Notes: generated by a model not told the origin, from the letters alone. DNA of 64,000 bases from Alphaproteobacteria bacterium (GCA_024280895.1 JAJRPI010000032.1:1-64000), one strand, 5' to 3'; positions 8,681 to 17,772 are shown, counted from the first letter of the stretch. Numbers and translations: made by a program.

Positions 8681-9658
8681 ATGGCAGTTACAAGAACAAT
8701 TATCAAAAGCGTTGGGAGTTACCTTCCCGAACGCATCATGACCAACGATGAATTGGCCAGCTTGGTCGACACCTCCGATGAGTGGATTACTGAACGCACG
8801 GGCATCAAGCAGCGCCACGTCGCAGCCGAGGGCGAGTTCACCTCTGACCTGGCCCTTGCAGCTGCAAAAATCGCCTTGCAACGAGCCGAACTTGAGGCTG
8901 CAGATATCGATCTCGTGATTATCGGCACAACAACGCCTGATCTCACCTTTCCCTCAACAGCTTGCATTGTCCAGGCCGAACTGGGCATGACGCATGGGGC
9001 GGCCTTTGATCTTCAGGCGGCTTGTTCCGGTTTTCTTTATGGTCTGGCGATCGCCGACAGTTTTATCGTTAGTGGGGCTTATAAGCGCATCTTGGTAATT
9101 GGCGCCGAGACTTTGTCCCGTTTGATGGATTTCAAGGACCGCAATACCTGTATCTTGTTTGGCGATGGGGCTGGAGCCGTGGTCGTTGAAGCGGGAGAAG
9201 AGCGCGGGGAGATGAGCGATCGCGGGGTTCTTTCGAGCCATTTACGCTCTGATGGACGCTATCGCGACCTTCTTATGGCAACCGGGGGGCCATCCACGAC
9301 AAAAGACATCGGTAAAATTCACATGGATGGACGCGAGGTTTTCAAGCATGGGGTTACAAATATTTCACAAGCGATTTTCGAGGCATTGAACGCCACTGGA
9401 TTTAGCTCCGATGATGTGGACTGGTTTGTGCCTCATCAAGCTAATGGGCGCATTTTGGAAGGGGTGGCACGCAAGGTTGGAATGGCGCGCGAGAAGGTTG
9501 TGGTGACCATCGACAAGCATGCCAATACATCAGCAGCATCGGTGCCGCTGGCTCTGAATGATTTGTACGAATCAGGAAAACTTGAGCGCGATCAACTAGT
9601 TCTGTTTGAGGCTATGGGCGGCGGTTTTACCTGGGGGTCTGTTCTTGCTCGATGGTAG
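8681..9658 (+). CDS. fabH: 3-oxoacyl-ACP synthase III, second copy
   Basis: This is a tandem paralogue of the previous gene and also 325 residues long, with Cys115 (AACSGF), His252 (HQANGR) and Asn282 (ANTSAAS) at identical positions. A frame opens upstream inside the first copy, but the ATG at 8681 follows AGGGGGG and gives a start (MAVTRTIIKSVGSYLPERIM) aligned with the first copy. In the HQANxR motif Arg256 of copy 1 becomes Gly; this region contacts the ACP/CoA side of the active site in the family, so substrate or partner preference may differ. It ends about 200 bp before ihfA. Confidence 0.93.
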   Translation: MAVTRTIIKSVGSYLPERIMTNDELASLVDTSDEWITERTGIKQRHVAAEGEFTSDLALAAAKIALQRAELEAADIDLVIIGTTTPDLTFPSTACIVQAELGMTHGAAFDLQAACSGFLYGLAIADSFIVSGAYKRILVIGAETLSRLMDFKDRNTCILFGDGAGAVVVEAGEERGEMSDRGVLSSHLRSDGRYRDLLMATGGPSTTKDIGKIHMDGREVFKHGVTNISQAIFEALNATGFSSDDVDWFVPHQANGRILEGVARKVGMAREKVVVTIDKHANTSAASVPLALNDLYESGKLERDQLVLFEAMGGGFTWGSVLARW

Positions 9659-9856
9659 CTGCTATAGTGGCTTTTAATATTTTATTAATTTTGACATTGA
9701 TTATATTTTTGTTTTTTGAGTATGTAACAGTTTCTGGTCGGATCAATTTCCGTATTGCGGTTTTAATGTAGAACGTGGAAAACACCCTAAACCATTGACT
9801 ATTAACCATAAGTCTGTTTAGCTTTGGTTCGAAAACAGGTGGGAAGGCAGTTTAAA

Positions 9857-10366
9857 TTGAGTGAAAAAACCCTAACAAGAGCTGACTTGGTCGAAGCCGT
9901 CGTTTTAAAGGTGGGATTACCAAGGCACGAGGCTGCAGAACTGGTTGAAACCGTCCTGCAAGAACTTTCTTCGACATTGGCGCGAGGAGAGCAGGTCAAA
10001 CTGTCTTCGTTTGGCAGTTTTGGCATTCGTGAAAAGCGTCAGCGGATTGGTCGCAATCCCAAGACTGGGAAAGAAGTGCCCATTACGCCGCGCCGTGTTC
10101 TGGTCTTTCGGGCCAGTAACATCATGAAAAAACGCATTGATGAGACCATTAAGGCTGATCGTGCCAAGGCCAGTGGGGCAAGCAAGGTTAAACCCAAGCC
10201 CAAGCCCAAGCCCAAGCCCAAGCCGAAGGTAGCAAGTAAGCCCAAAACAGCGACCAAAGCTGCAAGCAAGGCAAACGGCAAGGCCAAAAGTCCAGCCAAG
10301 AAGGCCACAAGTCGCGCCAAGCCCAAAAAGAAGACAACAAGCAGCACCAAACCAACCGGCAAATAA
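9857..10366 (+). CDS. ihfA: integration host factor alpha with H1-like C-terminal tail
   Basis: The first 95 residues are canonical IHF-alpha/[22 protein letters not shown], the DNA-binding arm [20 protein letters not shown] and [10 protein letters not shown]. They are followed by about 75 residues rich in Lys, Ala and Pro, including six KP dipeptides and several AKKA/SKAN units, like linker histone H1. Usual IHF-alpha is about 100 residues. I favour the TTG at 9857 (GGAAGG upstream); an earlier TTG at 9824 keeps the same frame. IHF bends DNA as a heterodimer with IhfB. The tail probably adds non-specific DNA affinity (inference). Confidence 0.88.
   Translation: MSEKTLTRADLVEAVVLKVGLPRHEAAELVETVLQELSSTLARGEQVKLSSFGSFGIREKRQRIGRNPKTGKEVPITPRRVLVFRASNIMKKRIDETIKADRAKASGASKVKPKPKPKPKPKPKVASKPKTATKAASKANGKAKSPAKKATSRAKPKKKTTSSTKPTGK
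10190..10228. repeat. hexanucleotide AAGCCC tandem repeat inside ihfA
   Basis: Six near-perfect AARCCC units encode the (Lys-Pro)6 stretch. Such a run can change length by replication slippage without shifting the frame. Confidence 0.85.
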
Positions 10367-10444
10367 GACGTTGGTTGGATGTTTTTTGTCGGGCTGTAGA
10401 GGGACGTCGAGCTGTTGTGCGGGCCCGGTGGGTGGCTTAGCTGC

Positions 10445-10957
10445 TCATTTACCAAGGAACAGCGTTGAATTGATGCTGGCCTGGCGCAGTCGTTCGAGAT
10501 CTTGCTGTTTGGCACCTGGCCCTGCTTTGGGCTGCATATCGCGGGCATGCAATTCGTCGTGACAATGAGAGCAAACAAATTTCGGGTTTGCTTCATGGCC
10601 GCATGTCTTGTGCTTGAATACCACAGGCATTTCATCTGGCAGGGTTTGCCATTGATCCCCCCATTTCATGATGCTCAACAATATGGGCAGCAGATCGAGC
10701 CCTTTTTGGGTCAGCCGGTACTCGAATCGTACCGGGTTTTCCTGATAGGCGACCTTTTTGAGTATTTCTTCCTGGGTCAGGCGTTGCAGGCGGCCCGTCA
10801 ACACCTTGCGAGAAATGCCCAAATGTTCCCGAAAGGCTTCAAAGCGGCGCACACCATAAAAAGCATCGCGTAAAATCAGCAGCGTCCACCACTCACCAAT
10901 GATGTCGAGGGTGCGGGCGACGGAGCAGTGCATATCGGAAAAAGAGCTTCTTTGCAT
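10445..10957 (-). CDS. HxlR-family transcriptional regulator
   Basis: The 170-residue protein has the HxlR winged helix: CSVARTLDIIGEWWTLLILR, FEAFREHLGISRKVLTGRL and LKKVAYQENPVRFEYRLT. After about residue 115 it carries a Cys/His cluster (KTCGHEANPKFVCSHCHDEL) found in a subset of the family that may bind metal or sense thiol stress. It is divergent from the hydrolase gene at 11038, and an inverted repeat in the shared intergenic region is a likely operator. The start is uncertain; no strong ribosome site is seen. Confidence 0.88.
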   Translation of the reverse strand: MQRSSFSDMHCSVARTLDIIGEWWTLLILRDAFYGVRRFEAFREHLGISRKVLTGRLQRLTQEEILKKVAYQENPVRFEYRLTQKGLDLLPILLSIMKWGDQWQTLPDEMPVVFKHKTCGHEANPKFVCSHCHDELHARDMQPKAGPGAKQQDLERLRQASINSTLFLGK

Positions 10958-10971
10958 TTTTTTATCATATA

Positions 10972-11024
10972 GAGTTTCTTTAAGAGATGATATAGTTTAT
11001 ACAGCGGGTCTCTTTAAGAAACTC
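10972..11024. promoter_or_regulatory. inverted-repeat operator between hxlR and the hydrolase gene
   Basis: GAGTTTCTTTAAGAGA (10972-10987) and TCTCTTTAAGAAACTC (11009-11024) are near-perfect inverted copies, 37 bp centre to centre, filling the space between the divergent genes. HxlR regulators bind such paired sites; binding by the neighbouring HxlR protein is inference. Confidence 0.65.
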
Positions 11025-11037
11025 ATGTGAGCCTGTG

Positions 11038-11910
11038 ATGAACCCATATTTGCTAAAATTACTGAAACTGTATTTTATGACGATCGGACGGGTCATGCCT
11101 GCGGCTGCCACTGGGCTGGCGGACAAGCTGTTTACGTCTGTGCCGTTTTCAAAGCGCCGGGACAGTGAAGAAGCGCTACTGGCAAGGGCCGAGAAATTCA
11201 CCGTCAGCATGGAAAATGGACATGAGCTGGCCGCCTACCGATGGGGCAAGAAATCGGATCCGATTATCTTGTTTGTGCATGGCTGGACGGCGACGGCGAC
11301 GTGTTTCTCGCATTTTATCACGCATTTTCTCGATGAGGGGTATCAGGTCATCTCCTATGATGCCATTGGGCATGGTGCCTCTACGGGATCACGCACCACT
11401 GTACCTGATTGGGCCGATTCTATTCATGCGGTCAGTCAAGAGGTGGGGCCCGTACGCTGCATGATTGGTCATTCCATGGGGGGGATGGCGCTGATCATGG
11501 CCTCCAATATTGGTCTGCAAACACAAAAACTTGTGTTGTTATCGCCGGCCACAAGCATCAGTAAATTTTTCTACCACTTTGCAGCCAGCTTGTCCTTTCC
11601 GCCAAATATGCGCGAAAGTTTCCCGCGCTTTATCTGGGAAAAATACGGTCCGATCGCTGCCAAATATGGGAGGGACTGGGAACAGGTGATGATTTCTGAT
11701 TTCAAAGTGCCAAGCCTCATTATTCATGACCAAGATGACAAGGAAGTGGATATTGAGCGTTCTCGCTGGTTGGCGGCACAATGGCCGTGGGCGGAATTGG
11801 TGGAAACTAACCGCCTTGGTCACCGAAGAATTTTGCTGAGCAAGAAAATCGTTGCCCTCGTCAGTGAGTTTGTCGCAAAAACAGATGTAAAAGCGCGGGC
11901 TAATCTTTAG
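11038..11910 (+). CDS. alpha/beta-hydrolase
   Basis: The 290-residue protein has the alpha/beta-hydrolase signatures: an oxyanion HGW motif (residues 81-83), nucleophile Ser146 in GHSMGG, an acid at about 233-234 (HDQDDKE) and His262 (LGHRRI). The substrate is unknown; it could be an esterase or lipase-like enzyme. It is divergent from an HxlR regulator and probably controlled by it through the shared inverted repeat. Its TAG stop (11908-11910) lies inside the left end of the inverted-repeat element that follows, so the C-terminus may have been altered by insertion. Confidence 0.85.
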   Translation: MNPYLLKLLKLYFMTIGRVMPAAATGLADKLFTSVPFSKRRDSEEALLARAEKFTVSMENGHELAAYRWGKKSDPIILFVHGWTATATCFSHFITHFLDEGYQVISYDAIGHGASTGSRTTVPDWADSIHAVSQEVGPVRCMIGHSMGGMALIMASNIGLQTQKLVLLSPATSISKFFYHFAASLSFPPNMRESFPRFIWEKYGPIAAKYGRDWEQVMISDFKVPSLIIHDQDDKEVDIERSRWLAAQWPWAELVETNRLGHRRILLSKKIVALVSEFVAKTDVKARANL

Positions 11911-12176
11911 GGTCAGGACCCATTAATTATACCAATTCTGTTGGATCAGGAGGGTTTGAATAGGGGTAAAACAGCGCAAGAACAGGCCTCTTGCCTTTTC
12001 GAGCATGTTTTGGCCTTAGGCGAGCCCTCCTGATCCAACCCCTAGGGCTTTGCAGTTCAGGCCCCCGAATGCGTTAGAAAAACTTGAAAGTCAGGGAGAC
12101 TTCCTACGTTTTCCTGCCTGTTCAGGAACCAGAACTGTAAAGCAGAACTGGCATAATTAATAGGTCCTGACCCTAA
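11907..12176. mobile_element. 270-bp MITE-like element between two convergent genes
   Basis: The ends are 24-bp inverted repeats (11907-11930 and 12153-12176) that differ at one position and begin TTAGGGTCAGGACC. Inside lie further inverted pairs, for example GTTGGATCAGGAGGG (11940-11954) against CCCTCCTGATCCAAC (12028-12042). There is no open frame. TA at both outer ends fits a TA target duplication as made by IS630/mariner-type transposases. The TAG stops of both flanking convergent genes are formed at the element ends. Confidence 0.75.
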
Positions 12177-14299
12177 GCACTCTCGGCCAGCAGGCATTTG
12201 AGGACACCGATTTCATAGCGTCCACCAAGCGCTTCAAAGGCTGGTTCGAGCTTGCCTTCTTCAAGAGTATTGGTGTATTCAAAGGCTGCAAGGATTTCGT
12301 CTTGCTCTGGCTGAGCGAGGGATAAAACATCGCCAGCACCGACAATGCCAGCCTCAATCCCTTGCGCAAAATGCTCATAGACAGTTGACAGATTAAGAGC
12401 GCGTGCTTTGGCAATATCGACGGCGGCGACCCCTTGCAGATGCAGGCCAAGGGTCTCGTTGATCTGGTCGCCAAGCGTGTTATTGAGGCGCTGATCAAAC
12501 GGCGTTGTATCGATCACTTTCATAAATTTGCGGCCATAGCGTTTTAGCTTGCTATCACCAACCCCTGAGACCATCAAAAAGTATTCGTCGTTAAGGGGAC
12601 GTTTTTGCGCCATTTCCTGCAAGCTTGCATCTGAGAAAATAACATAGGGAGGCACCCCTTGTTTTTTGGCAAGCTTTGTACGCAAGGCGCGCAAAGCTTC
12701 GGCAAGCGCGCGCGAGGCAAATGGCACGGTGTCCCATGTTTTGCGCGTCCGTGATGCTTTTTTCCTGGCGGCGGGTTTGATCTGTTTGCGCAGCGAGAAT
12801 TCCTGCTCGCCTTTTAAATAAGGTTTGGCCTTGTCGGTGAGTTTGAGTGAGCCATATTGCTCTTGATCGGCATATAGGCAGCCCTTGGCAATGAGCTGGC
12901 GGAAGATGGCGCGCCATTCCACCATCGAGAGATCTTTGCCAATACCAAAGGTGCTTTGGCGGTCATGGCCAAATTGCAATATCCGGTCTGTTTCCTTGCC
13001 GCGCAAAACATCAATCAGATAGTTGACGCCAAATCGTTGCTCGGTGCGATAAGCGCAGGACAGTGCTTTTTGCGCATCGACACGAGCGTCTCTGGTCTCG
13101 GGGGGATTGAGGCAATTATCACAATTGCCGCAAGGTTCTGGCATGTCTTCATCGAAATAGGCAAGGATTTCACGGCGACGACAATCGGTCATTTCGCAAA
13201 GGCCGAGCATGGCGTTTAATTTGTCGTGCAGCACGGTTTTTTGGGTGTCGCTGGCATCACCGCTATCGGTCATCTGGCGTAGCATGATGACGTCTTGCAA
13301 GCCATAGGACATCCAGGCATTGGCGGGTTCGCCATCGCGCCCGGCGCGCCCCGTTTCCTGATAATAGGCTTCGACATTTTTGGGCAGATTAAGATGGGCC
13401 ACAAAGCGCACATCAGGCTTGTCGATGCCCATCCCGAACGCAATCGTGGCGACAATAATGATGCCTTCTTCGTGCAGGAAACGTTTTTGGTTGGTGGCGC
13501 GCTCAATGATGGGTAGACCGGCATGATAGGCTAGGGCGGTGCGCCCTTTTGAGCGCAGCCAGCTGGCGGTTTCCTCGGTTTTTTTACGCGACAGGCAATA
13601 GATGATGCCAGCGTCTGCGGGGTGTTCATTTTCCAAAAAGCGCCAGAGATGATCGCGGCCACCACCGCCCTCATTGATCGTGTAGCGAATATTGGGCCGA
13701 TCAAAACTGGCGACAAACTGCTCTGCATCCCCAAGATCAAGCTCGCTGGTGATCTCGTCCCTGGTGCGCTTGTCGGCGGTTGCGGTGAGAGCAATGCGCG
13801 GTACATTTGGAAAGCGCTCGTGCAGCAGGCGCAACTGGCGGTATTCAGGCCGGAAATCATGCCCCCACTGGGACACACAATGAGCTTCATCAATAGCGAA
13901 TAATGAAATTTTAGAGCGCTCCAGCAAGCGCAACATGCCCATGGCAACCAGGCGTTCGGGGGCGACATAAAGAAGATCGAGCTCACCAGATGTCAGATCG
14001 TTTTCGGTTTGCTGGCGCTCATGGGGGGTGAGCGTGGAGTTTAAAAAGGCCGCCTTGATGCCCAGCAGCTTGAGGGCGTCCACCTGATCTTGCATGAGGG
14101 CGATAAGAGGTGACACGACAATCGCCACGCCATCACGTACCAATGCGGGGATCTGATAGCAAAGCGATTTGCCGCCCCCCGTTGGCATCAAGGCCATAAC
14201 ATCTCGGCCCTCAACAAGCGCTTCAATGATTTGCGCTTGTTCCAGCCGAAAGCTTTTGTAGCCAAAGATCTTTTCAAGTATTTCCTGCGCCCGCTGCAT
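12173..14299 (-). CDS. recQ: ATP-dependent DNA helicase RecQ
   Basis: The 708-residue protein shows Walker A TGGGKS (residues 40-45), the DEAH box (137-140) with [13 protein letters not shown], helicase motifs [12 protein letters not shown], the RQC zinc cluster ([20 protein letters not shown] then CDNC) and an HRDC domain (about residues 515-595). RecQ unwinds recombination and replication intermediates. At 708 residues it is longer than the usual ~610; the extra ~100 residues after HRDC look like a helical winged-helix-like tail (IDKAR-type helices ending LLAESA). The stop codon is supplied by the adjacent inverted-repeat element. Confidence 0.95.
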   Translation of the reverse strand: MQRAQEILEKIFGYKSFRLEQAQIIEALVEGRDVMALMPTGGGKSLCYQIPALVRDGVAIVVSPLIALMQDQVDALKLLGIKAAFLNSTLTPHERQQTENDLTSGELDLLYVAPERLVAMGMLRLLERSKISLFAIDEAHCVSQWGHDFRPEYRQLRLLHERFPNVPRIALTATADKRTRDEITSELDLGDAEQFVASFDRPNIRYTINEGGGGRDHLWRFLENEHPADAGIIYCLSRKKTEETASWLRSKGRTALAYHAGLPIIERATNQKRFLHEEGIIIVATIAFGMGIDKPDVRFVAHLNLPKNVEAYYQETGRAGRDGEPANAWMSYGLQDVIMLRQMTDSGDASDTQKTVLHDKLNAMLGLCEMTDCRRREILAYFDEDMPEPCGNCDNCLNPPETRDARVDAQKALSCAYRTEQRFGVNYLIDVLRGKETDRILQFGHDRQSTFGIGKDLSMVEWRAIFRQLIAKGCLYADQEQYGSLKLTDKAKPYLKGEQEFSLRKQIKPAARKKASRTRKTWDTVPFASRALAEALRALRTKLAKKQGVPPYVIFSDASLQEMAQKRPLNDEYFLMVSGVGDSKLKRYGRKFMKVIDTTPFDQRLNNTLGDQINETLGLHLQGVAAVDIAKARALNLSTVYEHFAQGIEAGIVGAGDVLSLAQPEQDEILAAFEYTNTLEEGKLEPAFEALGGRYEIGVLKCLLAESA

Positions 14300-14528
14300 T
14301 AGCCACCCTACATCTTTTTACTGTCGTGATTTAATTGAGCTTTCATAGTTTATAGCGATTCGCCTCCAAGCGGGACGCCCTTGTTCACTTATATATATGA
14401 GCAAGTGCTGATGAGATACTTGTCTTGGATTGTCTCACTGGGTAAGGTGATTAAATGCACTCATCCTTGAGTAGCTGTCGAGAATTTCCTCTTGAAAAAT
14501 AGAGATTTATAAGGATGGATATAGAATT

Positions 14529-14789
14529 ATGGCAAGGTTGTTTATAATTGTTGCTTTTACTCTGGGTTTATTTTCATCAACTGCTTTTGCCGGTAAGGCG
14601 AATAAGTTTGACGGTTTTTCCGCTTCCTATCGTTATGTCGTCGAAAAGGTCGGGCGCAAATCATCCAAGGGAAAAAAAGCCAACGCACTCATGAGGCAGG
14701 TCCGCAAGGGAATGAAGAGCATGGACCGTGGCGCCTTTTATTCTTTTGTTGATCAAAAAGAAGCGCAGCTTATGAAGCTTGCAAACTGA
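14529..14789 (+). CDS. small exported basic protein, unknown
   Basis: The 86-residue protein has a clean signal peptide ending at about residue 22 (STAFAGKA), then a short basic helical domain (YVVEKVGRKSSKGKKANALM, RKGMKSMDRG). TAAGGATGG lies upstream of the ATG. It overlaps the next gene by about 11 bp, so both are probably expressed together. I do not recognise the family. Confidence 0.6.
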   Translation: MARLFIIVAFTLGLFSSTAFAGKANKFDGFSASYRYVVEKVGRKSSKGKKANALMRQVRKGMKSMDRGAFYSFVDQKEAQLMKLAN

Positions 14790-15426
14790 TCCATTGCTTC
14801 ATTGTCCCTCATACAAGCAGGCAATTGGTGCGGTATTGTTCTGCATGTTTCCCACTTTGATGGTTGGGGCAGCCTATGGTGCTTGCCCCAACTTCAAGGC
14901 CTATGCCGTCGCGCCGATGGAGAATGTGGATAATGATAAATGGCTGGAAGAGGCCATCAAACCGGTCGTAAAAATTGACCGGCGAGTGACCGGCGATGAC
15001 CTGGAAAAAGCATTCGAGTGTGTTCTGCAAAGAAACTTACCAAAGATCAAACAGGTTTTTGGCAAAAAGCTCGTTGTGTTAGATCCAAATATCTATCAAT
15101 TTCCCGCCAGTGGCTATGCTTATGGGCGTATCCTCGTCACCGCATCGCGCTACTTTCAATTCACGCAAAAAAAACTCTCGCTGCCAATCACCATAATGAA
15201 GTTGAATTTTGATTTCGACAAAGAGGGGCGCGTCATTGACCAAGATATTTTTGTCATCAAGGTCAGGCCAGACCGTCTGGTCTATAGCGAGTATATTGCC
15301 GGGGTGTCGACCCCAACAGAGCGCTGTTTCAAATGCCACAATAAATCCAAAGATAGTGGAGTTTTCTTCAAGGACAAATATGCCGGACTTCGGCATGTGG
15401 GGGCCGTGCGCGAGCTATCGCACTGA
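14779..15426 (+). CDS. exported protein with a single CXXCH motif
   Basis: The protein has 215 residues from a TTG start inside the previous gene, which gives a full signal peptide (GAVLFCMFPTLMVGAAYGAC); an ATG at 14845 would leave too short a signal. The mature part has about 170 residues of mixed fold and, near the C-terminus, RCFKCHNKS, a CXXCH that could bind heme c or metal. The rest does not look like a class I cytochrome c. Two more Cys occur early (ACPNF, FECVLQ). It forms a two-gene unit with the small exported protein before it and is followed by tRNA-Gly. Confidence 0.6.
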   Translation: MQTDPLLHCPSYKQAIGAVLFCMFPTLMVGAAYGACPNFKAYAVAPMENVDNDKWLEEAIKPVVKIDRRVTGDDLEKAFECVLQRNLPKIKQVFGKKLVVLDPNIYQFPASGYAYGRILVTASRYFQFTQKKLSLPITIMKLNFDFDKEGRVIDQDIFVIKVRPDRLVYSEYIAGVSTPTERCFKCHNKSKDSGVFFKDKYAGLRHVGAVRELSH

Positions 15427-15464
15427 TAATCATAGCAATTGTCGCTTTTGCGTCCATTTGAAGT

Positions 15465-15538
15465 TGGAGCGGGTGAAGGGAATCGAACCCTCGTATTCAG
15501 CTTGGGAAGCTGCTGCTCTACCATTGAGCTACACCCGC
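15465..15538 (-). tRNA. tRNA-Gly(CCC)
   Basis: Read leftward, the 74-nt gene folds with acceptor stem GCGGGTG / CACCCGC, D arm AGCTCAATGGTAGAGC, anticodon loop TTCCCAA (anticodon CCC) and T arm GAGGGTTCGATTCCCTT, and the 3' CCA is encoded. The anticodon decodes GGG as glycine. Confidence 0.93.
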
Positions 15539-15601
15539 GAGCTGCTTTGCAGCAGTGTTGAGTGTTTAATGTTGAATGGAAGGCAGTGCAAGACCGGCAT
15601 T

Positions 15602-16042
15602 TTACCAGCTGCCGGTGTTTTCCATCGAGGCCCAGGGTTCAGATGGCGCCAGCTTGTCGCCCGCTTGCAGCAATTCGATAGAGATGCCGTCGGGGGAGCG
15701 GATGAAGGCCATATAGCCATCGCGCGGTGGACGATTGATGGTGACACCAGCGTCCATCAGTTTTTGGCAGGTCTCATATATATTATCGACACGGTAGGCC
15801 AGATGACCGAAATTTCGCCCGCCGCTATAATTTTCGGGGTCCCAGTTATGGGTTAGCTCAAGGCAGGGAGCATCATGGCGTTTGGCTCGTTCTTCATCAC
15901 CGGCGGCGGCCAGAAATACCAGTGTGAACCGGCCCTTTTCGCTGTCGCGGCGGCGGATCTCGACCATCCCCAGCTTGTTGCAGTAAAAATCCAGCGAGGC
16001 ATCAAGGTCGGCGACCCGGATCATGGTGTGCAGATATTGCAT
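15602..16042 (-). CDS. gloA: lactoylglutathione lyase (glyoxalase I)
   Basis: The 146-residue protein has two glyoxalase half-domains with the four metal ligands in family positions: His in LHTMIRV, Glu in CLELTHNW, His in FGHLAYRV and Glu in ISIELLQ. It turns the hemithioacetal of methylglyoxal and glutathione into S-lactoylglutathione. The ATG at 16042 is chosen over one seven codons earlier because AAAGG lies 7-8 nt before it. The C-terminus ends shortly before tRNA-Gly, transcribed in the same direction. Confidence 0.92.
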   Translation of the reverse strand: MQYLHTMIRVADLDASLDFYCNKLGMVEIRRRDSEKGRFTLVFLAAAGDEERAKRHDAPCLELTHNWDPENYSGGRNFGHLAYRVDNIYETCQKLMDAGVTINRPPRDGYMAFIRSPDGISIELLQAGDKLAPSEPWASMENTGSW

Positions 16043-16151
16043 ATGGTGCCTTTGTTTTTTCAAGCCAACGACTGGTGAAAATTGTTAGCGGAGGATGAGA
16101 TAGTTTGCTACTGTTTATCGGTCTGAGCGCAATTATTTATTCCAGGATATC

Positions 16152-17270
16152 ATGATCAGAGCCGCTGTCTATATTTTGAGTGTGTTTGCGGTCTTGCTGG
16201 TGGCGCAGCCAGTATTGGCTGAAAAGCGCGTGGCGCTGGTCATTGGTAATTCGGCCTATGAGCACACCGCGCCTTTGCCCAATCCCAAAAATGATGCCAA
16301 GGATTTAACGGTTGTTTTAAAGCGTCTGGGTTTTGAAGTGCTGGGCGGTACTGATTTGACCCGCGCAAAATTTGTGGGCTCTGTGGTGGCGTTTTCGCGC
16401 AAACTGCGCAGCGCCGATGTGGGGCTGTTCTTTTACGCGGGGCATGGGCTGCAGGTTGGCGGGCAAAATTATCTGGTTCCTATCGACGCGGAATTGAAAG
16501 ATGAAGCTGATCTACAATTTGCCATGGTCAAGCTTAATGATGTGCTGGCCCAGATGGAGCGCTCGAAAAAGACCAATTTGATTTTCATTGATGCTTGTCG
16601 TGATAATCCGCTGGCCCGCAGTCTGGCGCGAGCGATGGGGCGAACGCGCTCAGCCAGTATTGGACGTGGCCTTGCTCCTGTCGAGACGGGCATCGGCACA
16701 ATGATCACCTTCGCCACCCAACCTGGCAATGTAGCGTTGGATGGAGATGATAATAACAGCCCCTTCACGACGGCACTGCTCCGCCATATAGAGACACCAA
16801 ATCTCGATATCGCATTAATGCTGCGCAAAGTCCGCTCTGATGTCATCAAGGCAACGCACAATGCCCAGGTGCCGTGGGGTCATACATCACTGACTGACAG
16901 TTTTTATTTCAATGCTGGTCAATCAGTGGCATCGGTGCGCCCTGAAAACAACCGCCCATCGATCCGACCGGAGCAGAAAACGCAGGTCAGGAATGGGCCC
17001 AACAAATGCGTCATAATTGGCCGCAAGATCCCATCGCGCATCAAGCTTTCCGTCGGTATGCGCTTTTGCGATGCTGGGGGGCGCAACGAGGCGCGGGTGA
17101 TAAAAATTGCTAATCGGGCGGTGGTGTTTTTGGATAATGGGGGACTGAAGACCTGTTCACAGGGAACATTGTGCGCGTTTGACTGGCCGGTCAAACCTTT
17201 GTTTCGGATCAAGGCGCGCGCTGACAAAGCCAAAGGCATCGCGCCACAAGCCACCATGGAGCCGCGCTGA
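16152..17270 (+). CDS. exported caspase-like (peptidase C14) protein
   Basis: The 372-residue protein has a signal peptide (residues 1-23) and a caspase-like p20 domain (25-260) with the catalytic pair His98 (YAGHGLQ) and Cys149 (DACRDNP). RVALVIGNSAYEH and LPNPKNDAKDL are the usual family openers. After a Pro/Arg-rich linker (about 262-280) comes a C-terminal domain (about 283-350) with four Cys that I cannot match to a family. Bacterial orthocaspases cut after Arg/Lys; the substrate is unknown. Two paralogous exported proteins follow on the same strand, 73 bp and then 74 bp further on. Confidence 0.88.
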   Translation: MIRAAVYILSVFAVLLVAQPVLAEKRVALVIGNSAYEHTAPLPNPKNDAKDLTVVLKRLGFEVLGGTDLTRAKFVGSVVAFSRKLRSADVGLFFYAGHGLQVGGQNYLVPIDAELKDEADLQFAMVKLNDVLAQMERSKKTNLIFIDACRDNPLARSLARAMGRTRSASIGRGLAPVETGIGTMITFATQPGNVALDGDDNNSPFTTALLRHIETPNLDIALMLRKVRSDVIKATHNAQVPWGHTSLTDSFYFNAGQSVASVRPENNRPSIRPEQKTQVRNGPNKCVIIGRKIPSRIKLSVGMRFCDAGGRNEARVIKIANRAVVFLDNGGLKTCSQGTLCAFDWPVKPLFRIKARADKAKGIAPQATMEPR

Positions 17271-17343
17271 TGAGAGGGTTGGAACCGGTTATGTGCTTCG
17301 CATCCGTGAAATCATTTTCGTCTTCGACAAAAAGGAACCCAAT

Positions 17344-17772
17344 ATGAAAAATCTCGTTTTGCCATTGCTGGCGCTCGCCGCAATGTTCCCGCCAGTCAGT
17401 GCCTCCGCCAATAGTGCCAAGCCCGCTGTTTTCATGGCGACGCCAGAAGCTAAACAATATTTGGTGCCTGTGGCGCAACTGATGCGAGTTGACGAGGGGG
17501 TATTCGAGCTGGAAATTGGCAAGGCCATCGACCTCACCGACCGCAAGATTTTGTTATCCGCGCATCATCGCCGCAAGCGGGATGGGGCCGATATCAAATT
17601 GAACGGCAAAACCGTCAGGGGCGTAACGGCAGGATATCGCGTCAATCTCAAAAGCGTCCGCTCGACCGCCGGTTTTGTGCAGGACAAAGAAGTGTGTTTT
17701 GTCGATGTGGTTGATGTCGCCCTGCCCAAGGGCGCCAGCGGTATCGTGACTTTCCGTCTGCATTGCCTTTAA
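17344..17772 (+). CDS. exported protein, first of a tandem pair
   Basis: The 142-residue protein has a signal peptide (to about residue 23). The mature part shares with the next gene the blocks LVPVAQ, MRVDEGVFELE, IDLTDRKILLS, VCF.D..D.ALPKG and a C-terminal GIVTFRLHCL. Two Cys (VCFVD and LHCL) are conserved in both and may form a disulfide. AAAGGAA lies 5' of the ATG. It follows the caspase gene in the same direction, so it may be a substrate, inhibitor or partner; that is inference from position only. The family is unknown to me. Confidence 0.7.
   Translation: MKNLVLPLLALAAMFPPVSASANSAKPAVFMATPEAKQYLVPVAQLMRVDEGVFELEIGKAIDLTDRKILLSAHHRRKRDGADIKLNGKTVRGVTAGYRVNLKSVRSTAGFVQDKEVCFVDVVDVALPKGASGIVTFRLHCL

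Noticed and set aside
9799-9811. CtrA site (TTAACCAT) upstream of ihfA, and a similar one near 45357 upstream of galU
   Set aside because: Only half-sites are present without the second TTAA at the proper spacing; expected by chance in AT-rich intergenic DNA.
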